NCBI GenBank assembly: GCA_946811695.1
Contig: OX328124.1
Coordinates: 29,816,148 to 29,880,147, forward strand
Length of the DNA stretch: 64,000 nucleotides
Source: Gonocerus acuteangulatus
Lineage: Eukaryota > Arthropoda > Insecta > Hemiptera > Coreidae
Reading direction: 5' to 3'
How positions within the stretch are numbered: the first letter of the stretch is position 1; each line of letters begins with the position of its first letter. The notes beneath the pieces are model-generated. The model worked only from the letters and a program-made list of their open reading frames with translations. It ran no database searches and was not told where the DNA came from. Below are positions 23,230-37,909 of this stretch, piece by piece. Both the position numbers and the translations under genes were made by a program.

Positions 23230-24765
23230 TTTTTCTCAAGATGTCTGATGGAAACTTTTAAAACAGACTGTAGATTTAAATAATAATATAAATGTATTTG
23301 CCAAAATACTTCATTTCAACCAAGAAGTCACTTTTCGCCAATAAATTTATTTATATCCCATACAGCTTCGGCGTTAGACTAGATTAGATAGTTACGCATA
23401 CTCTCCACCTAGGCCTTTTGTCCTGTTGATAAAGGTACGCTTTCGCGTTTCTTTCCAGTCTGGCAATGGAGTTAGAGTAATTTTAAATTCCCTGCGAATC
23501 TTTGTAATAAACATAAGTCATGCCCTAACATCAATCTATAAGTAAAAAGGTTTTATAAGTGTTTAACATGGAATTAAGGGTTTTTCAAAAAATGTATTTC
23601 TTGTTAATAAATATTATGAAGTATTATTAGTACTAATTGCGAAAACACCTCAGTTTTGTAATTTTGTTTATTTTACTTCTTAATAAACTAAAATTATATA
23701 ATGATATTTTTAATTGTATTCGTTCTCAAAGGTTAAAATCGAAATCTGTTCCGCTCTTGAACGCTTGAAAATCGAAATGTCATTTAAAAAAATTAACGAT
23801 TTTACGACCCTCAACTTTCTCCATGTGGAGTTGTTCAAGTGACGGATATTGTAAATGTATTCCAGATAAATATTCATTTTAATTAATTATATTAATATTC
23901 AATTGGTATGACTTAAATAATAATTGAGGTTTAATTTTGGGGAATGATCTGCGATTTTAACTCTAATATTTTACGATTGAAGGAAAGCTAATTGAATATT
24001 GGCTATCCTGCATTATTTTCTCTTTTCATTTATAGATCGGCTTGGATTCTACGTTCTAATTCCAGCGAAGTACTATTTGCTTAGAAAGACTAGTTAGTAT
24101 CGATTGTTCTGACTTTGTTCTCTTCTTATCTCTATGTTTATTACAGGCTAGAGCTGTAAATGAATAATAGGAATTTCGTCCGCCCTTCTTTCTCCGCTCA
24201 AACTTTTTCGTTTTAAGTTTCCAAGTGCCTAGTTCTTTTTAATGCCCTTTCGGTTGTTCTTTCTCTATTGCTCTATGACGGTTTACATAAGAAGGTTAAT
24301 CCATTTCATTCCCTTGAAAGAAAATTGGTCAAACAGAAGGCATGAAATTGTGGACAAAAAATTAATTGAGATAAAATTATCAATGGAATACTGAGATCCT
24401 TCCTGGAGGGATTGTAGGAGAAGGGGAGTTGTCATAGAAGACGGACCCACTAACTTCTCGTTTGGAGTCCTGAATGAAGAGCTTCCAAAATGACCAAGAT
24501 GTGTTGACACTTCGTCCTCATATTACATTCTAATCCAATGCTACCACTACAGAAAGGGAATATCCCCGCAAATATGAGCATTGCGTTGACTTACGGTTGA
24601 AAAATTATAGATTTTCTACAAAAAAAAAAAAGCCGACTTAATATAAATATATTTAAGAATAAAATATATCTATATAAATTGATTTTAAATAATAATAAAT
24701 TGATTCTAAATAAAAAAGTAGATTAATTATAGTTTATACATGATCTTATACATATGTTAGGAATG
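23230..24765. other. AT-rich non-coding DNA
   Basis: Nothing recognisable. The open frame at 24283-24510 (minus) has no family signature. Confidence 0.4.
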
Positions 24766-24770
24766 TATAT

Positions 24771-25077
24771 ATCGTCGATACAAATGCAAAGTATCAAATG
24801 TCAAATCAACACTTTCCAGAGTGAAAAGACTTTATTTATTATTTTTATTTATTTATTGTGAGTATCGCAAAGGAGGTGACGAACTCATTAAAAAGACAGA
24901 ATCAAATGCAGGGAAAAACTTTTATTCATCACTTTGCTTTTGGACAGTCAAATAGTCGGCAGATTCGACCTTTTGACAGTGGTTACATTCCCCTTTCACT
25001 GAGTGAACTTAGATTCGAGAGTTTTCCGTCCATCAGTCCAACAGCAATCGGTATAGATTGAAAATTGTATCGACGAT
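24771..25077. mobile_element. MITE with ATCGTCGATACAA termini, copy 1
   Basis: Begins ATCGTCGATACAAATGCAAA and ends TTGTATCGACGAT, the inverse of the start. The interior shares several blocks with the copy at 55428-55680, in the same order: GGACAGTCAAATA, GGCAGATT, GACCTTTTGA and a GAG.GAA...AGATT stretch. No transposase frame; the superfamily is not assigned. The short open frame inside (24858-25061) is part of the element. Confidence 0.75.
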
Positions 25078-25840
25078 CAATCCTCATAATTTAAGGGAAA
25101 AAATTATCAATAAATAATGAGAACGAAAAATTATTTAGGCATTCATACTAAATACCCAAACAACACTAATACAGTTTGACATTATATAAAAAATAAGCGA
25201 AATAACAAAATCAGTCAATTATAACCTTGATGTTGTTTGCCCTAATACCCTAAATTAACCAACCGTGTCAACTGTTTGTTATTTAAATCTTAATACATTG
25301 TGTATTCCATTATTATAAATCATGGGAAAGAGATGTTTAATTTATTTACGTTCCGTTGATTGATGTCTGATCATACAGCTGTTAATAATTTGTTGTTTTT
25401 ACCTCGTTAAATGTTTGGTTTTGTGTTGGGACTTGTGGTTAGTGGTTAGTCTAGAGAGAGTAGATCCATCATCTTTCTGCGGCTGTCACAACAAGCCCGG
25501 CTTATGTTGGAGTTCCTTCATTACCCTAGTCTTTTTACACAGCATCCATCTTACCATTGACAAGCTTTTCCTTCTTCGCGTTATACGAGTAAGCTCATTC
25601 ACAATTCACATTTCACTCAGCCTAATATCCGCATCAATTCACATTTGAGGCATCAAATCTCAATGTGTCCTCATTCCTTACTGCTCCTCAGATATTTTCC
25701 ACCATGGGTTTTTGGGAGGATTATTTTCGTTTTTGGGAGGGAACTCGTATTATTTTGTGAAAACATTAATGGATGATGATCTTCAAGCCCACGGCTATAT
25801 ATGGTATGTATGTGTGTGTTTATATATATATAGCCTTGAC
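25078..25840. other. AT-rich non-coding DNA
   Basis: No recognisable gene or repeat before the (TA)n tract. Confidence 0.4.
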
Positions 25841-25841
25841 T

Positions 25842-25843
<2 letters not shown>

Positions 25844-25905
<62 letters not shown>
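25844..25905. repeat. (TA)n microsatellite
   Basis: About 31 TA units. A shorter TA run precedes it at 25821-25832. Confidence 0.97.
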
Positions 25906-27593
<1,688 letters not shown>

Positions 27594-30500
27594 ATAGGCG
27601 GGTAAGAGTACGCATTGGAATTTTGGACTGTTGGTAGGGCTGCAGGGAAATTTAGATTTAGTAGTTCAGTTCGTCTACCAAACTAGGAGATCATGCCGCG
27701 TTGTCATCTGTTGTCTTCAATTTGCCTGGATTTTATTAGCTAAAACATATTTTTAGTACTTTTGTATGTAATATTTATAACTTCAAAGGTAAGGGTTTTA
27801 ATAAACATAACATATCTTCGAATAGTTTTGCTTAAAATTAAATAAAAATGCAGAATAGAAGCTATACACTGATTATGCACTGCTTAGGAAGGCAGTGGAC
27901 CTTTTGTTTGCGATCACTGCTAGTACGGACTGACATTTTTTTCTAAAACTCGTATCGCAAAACTCGTCATACGATATATTTTAATCCGATAACAAACGAT
28001 TTAAAAAGTCCTTAACAAGCAAAATCAGTTCATTGGAATTGCTCCTTTATCTGATACCCACCAGTTGTTAATTAATTAATTTGTTCGGTTCCATGCTTCA
28101 AAACTCGCTATAATAGTAGGGCTAATGAAAAACATGTATTACAAATAAATGTCAGACAAAACGGTCTATTAAGATTTGGAGTTTACTCCGTGCGGTGCTT
28201 TTTGCTTCCTCTCAGCGAAATTTGGTATTCTCCATTTTACTACGCTACTACTACTTACTACGCTTTCATTATAGAGAGGCGAACTAACAAACCCGACGAT
28301 TAATTGTATTGTATGAGCAGAACAATTAGTAACCCATTTTGTAGCGAGGCTGAATGAATGAAGAAATAAATACTAACCCTAACAATTAATATAATATTTA
28401 AGAATCTTCGACAATTAATTTTGATCTACAATATTTTTATATAAAATTGCAGATTCAATGCAGCGTGTTGGAAAAAAAAAAGTTTTATATCAGCGATTAA
28501 TTTTGGAAAGTATATAGAGTTCCGAAGCGCCGCTAAAAATCTATATATAATTATAGGAGAAGTAATCTAAAAGTAGCTAGGATAATAGAAGGCGAAGTAA
28601 TTTATGGAAAAATTGAGTAAAAATAAAATAAGAAACGAATGTGATGGCGATATTAAAAACTAAAGGAGAAGAAAAGGGTAAGAGGCTTAAACAAGCTTTT
28701 AGCTTTAAGGGGGCCATTAGAGAAGGTAAAGTATTGAATTCCTTTAGCTTACTTCAATCTATGCCAGCCGAATGCATTCTAAGCCTCGTGGGGGAAGGGC
28801 TTTCTTCCTGGGCCGAGAGAGGTTTATGACTTATTTACTACACTTATCATAATTAATTTGAGAAAACTACTAAGGAATCATTTAGTAAGTAACCGTCAGA
28901 GAGTAAAATGTACTCAATCCGGCAGTATTTACTTAGTTACAGAAAAGGACCATCATAAAAAGTAGAGGTACGTGTGGGTTTGCATGTCTGTATCTTTTAA
29001 TGTGAATACGGGGCTATTTTTGTTCTTTCGTGAAATTCAGCATATAGCATTAACAATAATATAACCAGAGAAATTTGTTATTCAGCAATTAATCGGGGAT
29101 CATGTGAAATGTACAACGATAGAAAATTATTAAAAAAACTTACCATATCTCACATTTTTATACGCTGAAAAAACACTATGTTTATGAAGGCACTAAACTA
29201 AAAAACTCTTTGGAATTTATTACAGACAACTATTGTTGACTTGTCCTGTAATAGCAGCTCATTTACATAAACGGCTCCTATTATGCAATTAGCCTACTAA
29301 TTGTACCAACTACGAAGCTCATACCAATACCTATTACTTCGTATTAACTACCTTGTTGAGTACTGCTCGGACATGTTAGGATATCTGCCTTTTATTTTTT
29401 CTGTATATTAGACATATTTATGATACACAAACTGGGGGATTCATGCTTATTAAGAAAAAAATAACACCAATGGCTCCCTGACGTTTCATAGGTAGACGTT
29501 CTCTCCAAAGCGACATGGCATATTTAATGGTAGATTCTGGGACGAAATAATTACTGAATAGTTACACGTGTGATTCTCATCATCTATCGTACCTTACATA
29601 CATGAAATTCTGATAAAAAATTAGAGGTATTCACTCATAAAAGGGAATAAGTTGGCGGGCCTTCAAAAGCCGTCCTGCAGAAGCACTTGTCTTAGGAAGA
29701 TAATTTGTTTAGACTAAATTGTTGAGGAATGTGTCTAAATGCGTCGGCAAATAAATATAACGGTTACGGTTTTTAAAATTTCTTGAACCTGCTAATTGAA
29801 TATTTTAAAAAAAATCCCTACATCTCTAAACCTAACGGGTAATATTTAAAAACGTTCTTCGAATCAATCTTATCTATCTGGATGCTGGATGCACCACCAG
29901 TCCATAAATAATGTAATGGTTCAAGGATTTCTTCCATGAAATCAATAAATCGCTAAATTACAGGTTTATTTGAGATCCAATATTTTTTTCCATTGGCCAA
30001 AAAGATTCTTTATACAGATAAAGCTATTTCTTTGGGGGGGGGGGTTAGGCGTGGCAAGTCATTATCGCCAGTTTTAATACTGAGCCAACACAATTACGGC
30101 AAGAATGCACAACGAAAATGTTCCCCAAGAAATCATCACGCACGTCAGTGGTTCGCCCGAAGGCCTGATGAATCCATTCTGGCCTGTTAAAGGGCGGTTG
30201 TTTTTTTATGTTGTAAATATTGAGGTATTTTGAGTATACTCTTTTTCATATTTATTTAGGAAGAATATTTACCTCAGTCCCGTGTCTTTCCTCATCGACT
30301 TTTTGAATTATAGGTAAATAAACTCAAATTGAGCAATAAAGTCATCTTTTTTAGTTGGACGACCTTGCATAGAATAGAGAATAGTCTGTTTAGTTTAAAA
30401 ACGATACAAGTACGTCCTTAAGAACTTCGCTCGAAAAAGGATTCCTACACTAGAGGTTTTTTATTTGGAAATTAGTTGGTTTTTTGGGAGTTTTTTTTTC

Positions 30501-30840
30501 ATTTACATTCGAAATACCTAATTAAATTTAAAAATTCAGGAATATTTGAAACATTATGTAACATTGTTTGTTTAATGTTGCTTTAATATAAAATAAGGAG
30601 TTAGTGAATAAGAGTTAGATGTTGGACGCTGTTCTGAGTCTGGCATAGGATGGCTTTCATTTATTCAGGAAGAGCAGTGCTATTCCAGAGGGAACCTCTT
30701 CCCGGGCCTGTTCTTTCTCCATCTATTGTAAATATATAACCACTCTGTCATTACTATACCTTCTTCATACTATATAGCTACTAGTAGTAAGCCATGATTC
30801 CTAACTTAGATTTATATTGGGGTGAAAGATCTATTGCTAG
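27594..30840. other. AT-rich non-coding DNA
   Basis: No recognisable gene or repeat. Open frames at 28641-28829 and 29993-30190 have no family signature; the latter spans a G run near 30036-30045. Confidence 0.4.
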
Positions 30841-31247
30841 CAGTGTTGGGCATTATTCGAATACATTTTTAGTGAATGATGAATAATTCACTGAATTATC
30901 TTATTCACACGGTACATCATGAATTATTCAAGGAATTATTCGTTATTCATTATTCGTTATTCATCATTCGTTATTATTTATTTCTAGTTGGTCTACTGAA
31001 TAATCCTACACAAACACACACATATATATACGTATTTCTGGCTGCCAACATTATAATAAATCTATCGTTATTCACTAAAACATGTTTATTCTGAATGATC
31101 ATTCGAATAATTTGTGAATAAAACATAAACTTCATTCACAGAATAACGAATAATGAATAAAAGTAATTATTATTCATTCATGAATGAAATAATACATTTA
31201 TCCATTAATCATTATTCATAATTCTGAATAATTTTTGCCCAACACTG
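30841..31247. mobile_element. hAT-type MITE with 8-bp target duplication
   Basis: The left end CAGTGTTGGGCATTATTCG is answered by the right end GAATAATTTTTGCCCAACACTG. CAGTGTTGGGCA is a typical hAT terminus. The flanks are ATTGCTAG (30833-30840) and ATTGTTAG (31248-31255), an 8-bp duplication with one mismatch, as hAT insertion predicts. The interior is rich in ATTATTCATTCG-like subrepeats and has no transposase. The open frame at 30876-31094 lies inside. Confidence 0.9.
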
Positions 31248-31690
31248 ATTGTTAGGGCCAGGTGTGTCTGGAATAGTGATTGTAGTAAAACTTAGAGTTT
31301 GTTTATAAGTTTCCATTAAACACTGCAAATAAATAATTTTCAAAAAATAAGAATCTGACTAAAAATATATTAAAAAATACTAAATATTAAAGTAAAATTA
31401 AATAATAAAATGCGTAAAGGAGTAATAGTGTGGGAAGGTTGTTACAACTATACTGCGTGAGGTACGCTGATTAATATTGACATTGTCTTAATAACTTCAA
31501 TATAAACAAAACAATCCTACCAACTGACTTACTTGACTTGAACTTTTGACAGATAACAGTCCTCACATTAACAAAATTCTCATACACCTTAGACAAACAA
31601 ATATTTACACAAACATCTAGGACAAACATACATATAAAAAAAAAAAAAAATGTGTGAAGTGAAATAATGCGTACACTTGTAAATATGTTT
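31248..31690. other. AT-rich non-coding DNA
   Basis: An A run at 31637-31650. Nothing else recognised. Confidence 0.4.
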
Positions 31691-31825
31691 TAGCGCGGTT
31701 CCTCCCTCCCTCATAGGGAGGAACCCCGCTTATAGGGTTGATACAATGAAACAATCCGGAAGTGCCGACTAGAAAATTTTGCGTTTCAGAACCTCTGGAA
31801 ACCGAAAATGATGGTAGTTCAAATT

Positions 31826-31828
<3 letters not shown>

Positions 31829-31880
<52 letters not shown>
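31829..31880. repeat. (TA)n microsatellite
   Basis: About 26 TA units inside the unclassified element. Confidence 0.97.
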
Positions 31881-31884
<4 letters not shown>

Positions 31885-32324
31885 CTGTTCGCTCATTTCT
31901 GGCTTCCCTGATGGTCCGATTTTGATGAAAATTGGTACAAAAATCCGTCGTCCAATTTGAAAGGTCAAGTTCGTTAACCAGCAAAATCCGCCCACTGGAA
32001 GATGGCAGTTGGGGCGAAATTCGCGCAAAAAAAATCGTAACGCTTACGTTTTTGAGTTCATAAGCTTGTAAGTACTCTTTTTATAGGCTTCTTGGGCTAG
32101 GAAAACGAATGGAACCATTTTCAAGGCGATAGCTTTAACCGTTTTCGAGAAAACTGGAAAAATAATTTTTGAATACCGTTTTTGGTTTGGGTACTTAGAA
32201 TTACGGGATTCAGTTGAAACATTATCTGCATGTTCTACTTTCATTAAAACTAATATGTTGAAAGTTTTGTTACGTTTGGAGTTAAGGAAAGGTTAGAATA
32301 AAATATTTTATGAACAGACAAGAA

Positions 32325-32990
32325 AAGTTTTGGGAACTTCGTATACTTTCATTAATATCTCGAACACGGTTGGGAAATCGTGGTAAGTGGATAGAAACTA
32401 TTTGAAAGCTTTCTAAATTCTCTAAAAAAAATATTCTAAAACTATTTTTGATTAGGTTATGTCAATCGGAGAAATAAGTGCTTAAAACTTCAAATACGTC
32501 TGTTTTGTTCTTAAGAACGGGTTTTTGTCGTTCTTTTTGTAATTTTTGTCTCTTTCCCTTTGTTTTTTATTGCTTTTTATTTTTCTAATTTCTTATGTTG
32601 GGAAAATTTTGTGTGTAAAACAGGATATGAAAAATGAGACCAATTTTCTGTTGCTAGAAATAATGTAAATTTTGGGAACTTTCATTAATATCTCGAAAAC
32701 GGTTGAAAATCTTGGTAAACGGAATAATACCATTAGAAAGCTTATTAAATGCTCTACATAAAAGGTTCTAATGAAAGTTTTGATTAGGCGATGACAATCG
32801 GAGAAGTAAGAGCTTAAAGCTTTAAAGTAATTGATTTCGCTTATTCGAACTGTTCTTTTTGTCTGTTTTTTATTCCTTGTTATTTTTTAATTGCTTATAG
32901 TTGGATAATGTATTCGAAAATAAAACAGGTTTAGTAAAATAACAAAAACAATTTATTGTTAGAAATATAGAGTTCCAAGATTCCAAGACC
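32325..32990 (+). repeat. Two ~340-bp diverged tandem units
   Basis: TTTCATTAATATCTCGAA.ACGGTTG occurs near 32347 and 32681. It is followed in both by GAAAGCTT, GTTTTGATTAGG-like, GACAATCGGAGAA and a T-rich stretch ending in AAAACAGG. This is a direct duplication with substantial divergence. Confidence 0.65.
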
Positions 32991-33130
32991 TAGTAACTAG
33001 CGGGAATGTTTCTAGAGATGCCGACCCTTCCAGGTAAGATTGTAAATCCTACCTTTCAAGACTGTTGGAACCAAAACAATAACTGTCGGGGTTCGGTCAC
33101 TGCTACTTTTATCGTAAAAATGGTTTTATT

Positions 33131-33174
33131 GTGCCGACGTTTCGGCTTGAACTTCAAGCCTTCATCAGGCCTGT
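33131..33174 (-). ncRNA. Hammerhead ribozyme, family B, second copy
   Basis: The minus strand carries CTGATGA (33168-33162), an extra A, perfect stem II GGCTTGAA / TTCAAGCC, GAAA (33143-33140) and the GTC cleavage triplet. It equals the copy at 9578 except for the 5' strand of stem I (GGC instead of GCC), which costs one pair with GGC on the 3' side. Confidence 0.8.
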
Positions 33175-33236
33175 AAATACAAGTAGGACATATTTAACAC
33201 TAATATATGCACATATCTATGTAAGTATACCTAACA

Positions 33237-33256
33237 TATATATATATATATATATA

Positions 33257-33306
<50 letters not shown>
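33237..33306. repeat. (TA)n microsatellite in hammerhead element
   Basis: Two TA tracts split by a CATATAA interruption, followed by AC/AT-rich imperfect repeats up to about 33375. Confidence 0.95.
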
Positions 33307-33316
<10 letters not shown>

Positions 33317-33539
33317 GCATATACACATACACATATACACGCACACATATGTACATATATATGCCCACATACATACACATATGGGGTATGTATTATTAAG
33401 TAGCAGTGACCGAACCTGGACAATCCCTACCTTGCATCATCAACGGTCAACGATCTCCTCTCAACAAAATAATAACTGCTTCTATTTTAATCTTTCGAAA
33501 TTAGACTAGGGATAAGAACGGAACCGCGCTAAGATGAGG

Positions 33540-34615
33540 CAGTTCCTGCGAGTCGGACTTTTTTACTTTGTACTAGTTTTAAACTCTCAACATTTTAATT
33601 ATAATTTCTTTATTTATTGATGGGCTCTACCTACTAATCAACGTTCAAAAGAGCAAATCGCTCATTAGCGGGCTCTAAAACAAATAAATAAAACAAAGAA
33701 ACGTATAAATATATAAGTTTATACATATATCATCTATAAGTTACACTATCGCCTGTTTTTCATTTTTTGTAAAATACTAGCAGATTTAATTTTAGGGTAG
33801 TACGATATTATTGCGATATCATGTACTAAGAGCCTGAATATTAAATAAGAGAGGTTGCTTTTGTTTTTTTTCTTTTTTTTTTTCTCTCTACAACATATCT
33901 GCGTCTATTGCTATCTGCAGCCTCAAACTAATCGCTGACATTTTTCAACCTGCTACAAGCAGAATTTGAACCCAAATCTACTGCACGCTATTCTACCACG
34001 GTGTGACCCAAGGTTAGATAGTAAAAAATTTATGGGAACTGACTTCTTCTGGTGAAAAATACATTTGTGTAATTGATTTTATACAGATCACTTGGAATTT
34101 CAAATTTATTTTTTTTCTTTTTTTTAGTAAAAGAATCTATGGCGTGAGAAGCGATCGATCTAATTATTTTTTGGAGCTAATAACTGAGCACTTTGCAATA
34201 AAACTAAATGAACGGATTGTATTTAAATTAAACATTTTATAGAGAATGCTAAGCAAGATGAGGGCTGCAATTAATAAATTTAAATTGCCTCACCTTTTTT
34301 CTCAATGGGAACTTTTTTTTCTTTTCACAAAGGTATTTTGTAATTAACTCTTATAATCGAGGTCTTCTTATTAAAAGGCCTTCCTTCGAATCTCTTGTAA
34401 ACTTTAAATTTATTTTTTACACGAAGTTTTACCTATAGTCTGAGTTAAAGTTAATCCTGTGATCTTATAAAATTGTTATCAAAACAAACAATATCTCAAT
34501 GTTCAATACTTCTGCCCTATTTTTGAGCACGCCTAGGAATTTACTTTTTGGTGTTTGCGGATCCCTCATTCTTTATGAATCTTATTATTATAATTAATAA
34601 TTATTAATAATCATA
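33540..34615. other. AT-rich non-coding DNA
   Basis: Nothing recognisable apart from T-rich runs. Confidence 0.4.
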
Positions 34616-34618
34616 ATT

Positions 34619-34875
34619 GAAAGGGTCGAGTGGAAACAATGCCAAGCAACATTTTTAATAAAACTTAACTGTAGCTGCTATATGTTGGATATTATATGGG
34701 ACTATCAGTCTATGATGTAAATGCTACTAAAATATGAGTACAAGCTCTGTATGCTACTTAATCTTGTTGCGCCTAACCATTTCAACTGATAGTCCCACAT
34801 AATATTCAACATATAGAAGCTACAGTTAAGCTTTGTTAAAAATGTTGCTTGGCACTATTTTGCCCCGACCCCTTC
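34619..34875. mobile_element. Fold-back MITE with ~100-bp inverted repeats
   Basis: The left arm GAAAGGGTCGAG, then GCCAAGCAACATTTTTAA, CTTAACTGTAGC and GGGACTATCAGT, is matched in inverse order and strand by the right arm ending TTGCCCCGACCCCTTC. The central loop is about 70 bp. The flank AATT is repeated on both sides, so the target duplication could be AATT or a slightly longer TAATT-type site. No coding capacity. Confidence 0.8.
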
Positions 34876-34899
34876 AATTATATACTGTTTTATTATTCT

Positions 34900-37600
34900 G
34901 ATATTCTATAAAATAAAATTAACCTCTCATAAGGTTTCTTCTTAAATCCTGGTTAAAGGATTTGTTGAGTTTGACTAACACAGTTTGGTAGGCTCCTGTA
35001 CTGCCTAACATCTCCTGAGAATTCTGCCAGGAAATAAAATAAATTTACATTATTTTGTTTTGATCAGTATGCCAGTCGATTTTGTTTTTGCAAGTTCAAC
35101 TTTGAAACTATTACACGCTGGCATTCTATAAGCTTCTATATTCTATAAGCTCTCTAAATACTATGCCATTTTCGTTGGGCGTTATGAAAGAGTTGGTTTC
35201 AGGCTTCAACCACTCTCTCTTGCCGCATTGAACCACCTCGGTTTTGGTCTCTCCCCCTTTGGCGTTCTAGGTGTGCATCCTCTCCTTCATAGCCCAATCA
35301 GAACATCATTTTGTTGTACTCTAGGAAGAGTGAATGCAAATTGCATAAATATATCAGACATAATAATAAGAAATCGTTTATTACATTGTTCCTACAAGTT
35401 GAATGTAGGACCTCTTATATGCTTGTTAATTGGGTAACTGTTGAGATTATTAGAAGAGAGTGGAAGAGCTCCACCCACGCTGTAGCTTGGTAATAATATA
35501 TCGTCCCACTGGGCCAACCTACAGACCGGAATACCTGTCGTCGCTTCCTTTCGACCTTGAGCTGTCTCTTAGCCCAAAATCATTAGTCCAAATAAATCTG
35601 ACTTAATCATGGTTTAAGATTATCCATTAATTATAATTAGTTCCTTATTTTTTATCTTATAAATATTTATTAGCAATTTAAGTTATATTTTGTTAGTAAA
35701 TACATGTTTACTACGTAATATGGCTGCGTACGAATCAAGCAGTCTTAATGTATATGCTATTTCGGGAAGGCTAATTTTTCGTTGAGTAATAGTTCGTTAA
35801 GGATGGTGCTTTATCTTCCCCATGTTTTGGAATAAATGTTTCTCATATACTAGATTAAAATTCGTATAAACTGCTACCGATCTACAAAAACGTACGTTTA
35901 GTGATTACTTTAAACAATGTTTGTACGTAATGAGGTACAGTACGGTTTAACAATGTGTCCAAGTGTTTGTTTTCGAGTAACATTAATTCGCTATTGGGTT
36001 TTAACCACGATTTTCCCGTTATACGCTTGTGTGTGTTGTTAATTATACTCTGGGCTTTGCATAATACTGGTTCATCCAAATAGTTAGAACGTTGTATTTG
36101 TGACGTAGTGTCATATTTATTCTTCGCCAGACAATGTTAAAGTCATATAAGGCTCAGAGTAGGCACGCATACTTTTTTAATGTTCTAGTGTATATATTTT
36201 CTCTGACTTACGAATTGAACTCGTAGATAGACCTACATGAAGAAGAATGTACATTCTGACGGTTTTGGCTCAAACAAGTCTTTCGCGATTAAGGCAGAAA
36301 AAGTAAATGACTAGTCTCAGTCGTCAAAATCCCCAAGTAGTTAAGTGAACAGTTCTTGGGTGAAATGATATTTGTTGATTTGCCTAGGAATGCAGCCCAG
36401 TACCTATAAGAGTTAATCTTGTTAAATATGGTTGGAAGCTAGGAGGTGTTTGTTATAGGATGAAGTAACCGGGAAGACAAAGAGTCTTGCCGCGGGCGTG
36501 ATAGGTCTTCGCTGTCCGCAATCTCCTGGCTCAAGGACAATTTTTAACCGCTCTTAATCTGGATTTTCATGATCCTTATGATGAGAAATGTTTTGCGGTA
36601 TTGCGTTTCGTGTTTGTAATCCTTTTATAGTAACCGTAATGTTCTCCCCTATTTATTTTACTAAGAATAAGGTTTGCATATTAAAAGGAGAACTTAAGTA
36701 CTACCGGAAGAAATTAAGCCAATAGAAGGGACGATGTTGCATTATCACGATCTAGGATTAGCCGTTCAAGTTTAGACGCGAGTACCTAACGAAAAGGCAA
36801 GCAAACCATCATCTGAAAATAGTAATACTGAATTGACAATAAACCATACTCAGAGACTGCTTTAGACAGTACCGTTATTTAAGAAGTAGTTTTCTGCTAC
36901 ATGTATAAGAATGATAAGCTCCTGATAGAAGTGGACATCCTCCTGGGGAGAAAGCTCTTGTCTCTTTCAATCATCGCTTTAAGGACTTCAGAGATGGACA
37001 ACTCATAGGTCATAAAAGCTTCCTTAGACATTTTATATCCCTTCATTCTATATGTACAATCTCATTTTATGTGGCAGTCGTTCGGCTAATCCACGGTGGG
37101 ATTTATTTAATTATTTATTTTTACTGTGGTTAGTAGATTGAAACTATTACTTTAGATAGAATAAGCTTAGATAGAATTGGAATATTGAGAGAAGTTGGAA
37201 AAGTAAAATTTCACGTATCTTCAGCGGTGCTTGAGGGGAGTGGCAGGATGGTTTGCGTATTGGTCTAAATTAAATCCGTTCATTTATCCGTGCTCCCTAT
37301 CAAAAAAACAGTTTAGATAACTATACATGCTTAAAAAGGGTGACAACTATTAATATACCATTAAAGGTCATTTGATTAATTGTTGATTCTCTTTTCTTCT
37401 AGAAAAATAGCACTTTTCTGATAAGATTACCGGAAAACAATTTTTAATAAAAATGCTTCCCAGATATAAAGCGAGAAGGAAGCAAAAAAAAAAATGCATA
37501 GGTTTTATTTCATTTTGTTTTCCTATTTGTGCAAAAAAATAAATGTTATTTGGTTTTAGAGCCCGCAACTGGGCGATTTGCTCTACAAACATGTAGGGTG
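34900..37600. other. AT-rich non-coding DNA
   Basis: No repeat recognised. The minus open frame 35882-36079 has some protein-like composition (VLCKAQSIINNTHKRITGK) but I cannot assign it. It may be a transposon fragment. Confidence 0.35.
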
Positions 37601-37619
37601 CAAACAAAATTTGTATTAT

Positions 37620-37901
37620 ATACATGTTTATCTGTTTTAAAAAGTCCAAAACAATGGATATGTGTCGGCAACCGTCTGTTAAAAGTTCGTACATATCACG
37701 TGGTATGTTGATGTTTTCAGGTTTCCTGCAGTCTGTTAGTAAGTGTTTTACAGTTAATGTCGTATTGCATTCTGTGCATAGTGGTATGTCTTGTTTCGTC
37801 ATTAAGTGGATGTGAGTTAGTAGTGTATGTCCAATTCGAAGTCTTGTAAGGGGTACTTCTTCTCTCCGGAAGCTTCTATAGCTGATATTCCATTGCTTTA
37901 T
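37620..37901 (-). pseudogene. LINE ORF2 C-terminal fragment (CCHC end)
   Basis: The minus frame runs from an in-frame TAG at 37904. From 37901 it reads W..S.RSFRREEVPLTRLRIGHT, then LTHIHLM, then PLCTECNTTLTVKHLLTDC. The last part is a CX2CX7HX4C knuckle (C42, C45, H53, C58 of this fragment). This EEV.LTRLRIGHT..TH..L....P.C..C...LTV.H.L..C order is typical of the C-terminal region after the RNase H domain in I/Jockey-type LINEs. RNase H and reverse transcriptase are missing, so it is a truncated relic. The open frame runs to 37368, but LINE similarity fades after about 37620. Confidence 0.75.
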
Positions 37902-37909
37902 CTAAACAA

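Larger units (their letters stand above)
33086..33465 (-). mobile_element. Hammerhead retroelement copy with 13-bp target duplication
   Basis: Flanked by AAAACAATAACTG (33073-33085) and AAAATAATAACTG (33466-33478), a 13-bp duplication with one mismatch. It has inverted ends (GGTTCGGTCACTGCTACTT left; AAGTAGCAGTGACCGAACC right) and an outer block, TTGAGAGGAGATCG on the minus strand, shared with the copy at 9473. It contains a ribozyme and (TA)n tracts at 33237-33306. It has no coding capacity: 380 bp, a non-autonomous Penelope-like or retrozyme-like insertion. Confidence 0.8.
31691..33533. mobile_element. Unclassified element with TTAGCGCGGTTCC inverted ends
   Basis: TTAGCGCGGTTCC at about 31690-31702 is inverted at 33520-33532 (GGAACCGCGCTAA). 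The left end continues into a strong hairpin, GGTTCCTCCCT / AGGGAGGAACC (31697-31727). Inside are a (TA)n tract (31829-31880), a CCGATTTTGATGAAAATTGG stretch (31917-31936) reminiscent of Helitron-type repeats, and a ~340-bp tandem duplication. The hammerhead element at 33086 has inserted near its right end. The superfamily and exact ends are uncertain. Confidence 0.45.

Noticed and set aside
33020..33040. CCTTCCAG|GTAAGA as a second recursive splice site
   Set aside because: The upstream pyrimidine tract is short, no branch-point consensus is evident, and it lies in a transposon.
35882..36079. Minus frame with VLCKAQSIINNTHKRITGK as a gene
   Set aside because: Protein-like composition but no recognisable domain or splice context; at most a transposon scrap.
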